Below, piece by piece: positions 33,845-33,847 of a stretch of DNA of 33,847 bases. The stretch covers positions 1-33,847 of the forward strand of contig NZ_FUID01000092.1 of NCBI RefSeq assembly GCF_900163635.1, read 5' to 3'. This stretch comes from Leucobacter sp. 7(1) (GTDB taxonomy: Bacteria > Actinomycetota > Actinomycetes > Actinomycetales > Microbacteriaceae). Within the stretch, counting starts at the first letter, position 1; each line of letters starts with the position of its first letter. Both the position numbers and the translations under genes were made by a program. The notes under the pieces are model-generated. The model did no database searches, was not told the DNA's origin, and was given only the letters and a program-made list of their open reading frames with translations.

Positions 33845-33847
33845 TGA

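Overview
The window reads as a chromosomal segment of a high-GC, monoderm actinobacterium. I infer a Microbacteriaceae-type organism (Leucobacter-like). The reasons are a mycothiol synthase gene next to a GlnR-type regulator, a DUF3073 gene, a MutT1-type NUDIX/phosphohistidine protein, an LAXTG cell-wall sorting signal, and several genes whose -10 element lies six bases before the start codon, as in leaderless actinobacterial mRNAs. No transposase, integrase, phage gene or CRISPR array was found.

Layout. 1-480: no supported gene, but two strong hairpins downstream of a LuxR-type gene. 479-2968 (-): large LuxR-family ATPase regulator with an Arg in place of the Walker A Lys. 3398-5603 (+): CDF metal exporter, ArsR-family metal sensor and LysE/RhtB exporter. 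5583-7529 (-): LAXTG-anchored beta-helix surface protein, then tRNA-Lys (TTT). 8016-8648 (+): conserved protein of unknown function, followed by a candidate small structured RNA. 8842-12897 (-): pstS-pstC-pstA-pstB phosphate importer with a perfect two-unit PHO box upstream. 13194-17915 (-): four genes with 4-base stop/start overlaps, glnR-mshD-ppk-mutT1. 18029-19621 (+): small membrane protein, a 36-residue membrane microprotein and a YgfZ-like folate-binding protein. 19663-20892 (-): alpha/beta hydrolase. 20969-21712 (+): gpmA, ending in a 20-bp perfect hairpin. 21934-22119 (-): DUF3073. 22247-26551 (+): envelope group of an anchored two-disulfide protein, an O-antigen-ligase-like polytopic protein with a TPR tail, and a secreted protein with three SLH repeats. 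26623-27918 (-): DUF445 membrane protein. 28012-33692 (+): RND transporter with a long acidic Pro/Glu-rich tail, then a DEAD-box helicase two bases later.

How the genes fit together. The centre is a phosphate/nitrogen/redox block. High-affinity phosphate import under a PHO box lies directly downstream of, and on the same strand as, a translationally coupled operon for the nitrogen regulator GlnR, mycothiol synthesis, polyphosphate synthesis and removal of oxidised nucleotides. The left part is metal and amino-acid export with its sensor. The right part is cell envelope. I did not find one clearly novel multi-gene system. The best candidates for new biology are the small RNA near 8734-8820, the microprotein at 18341, the repeat-rich region upstream of pstS, the RND C-terminal tail, and the cut-off switch-like hairpin at the right edge.
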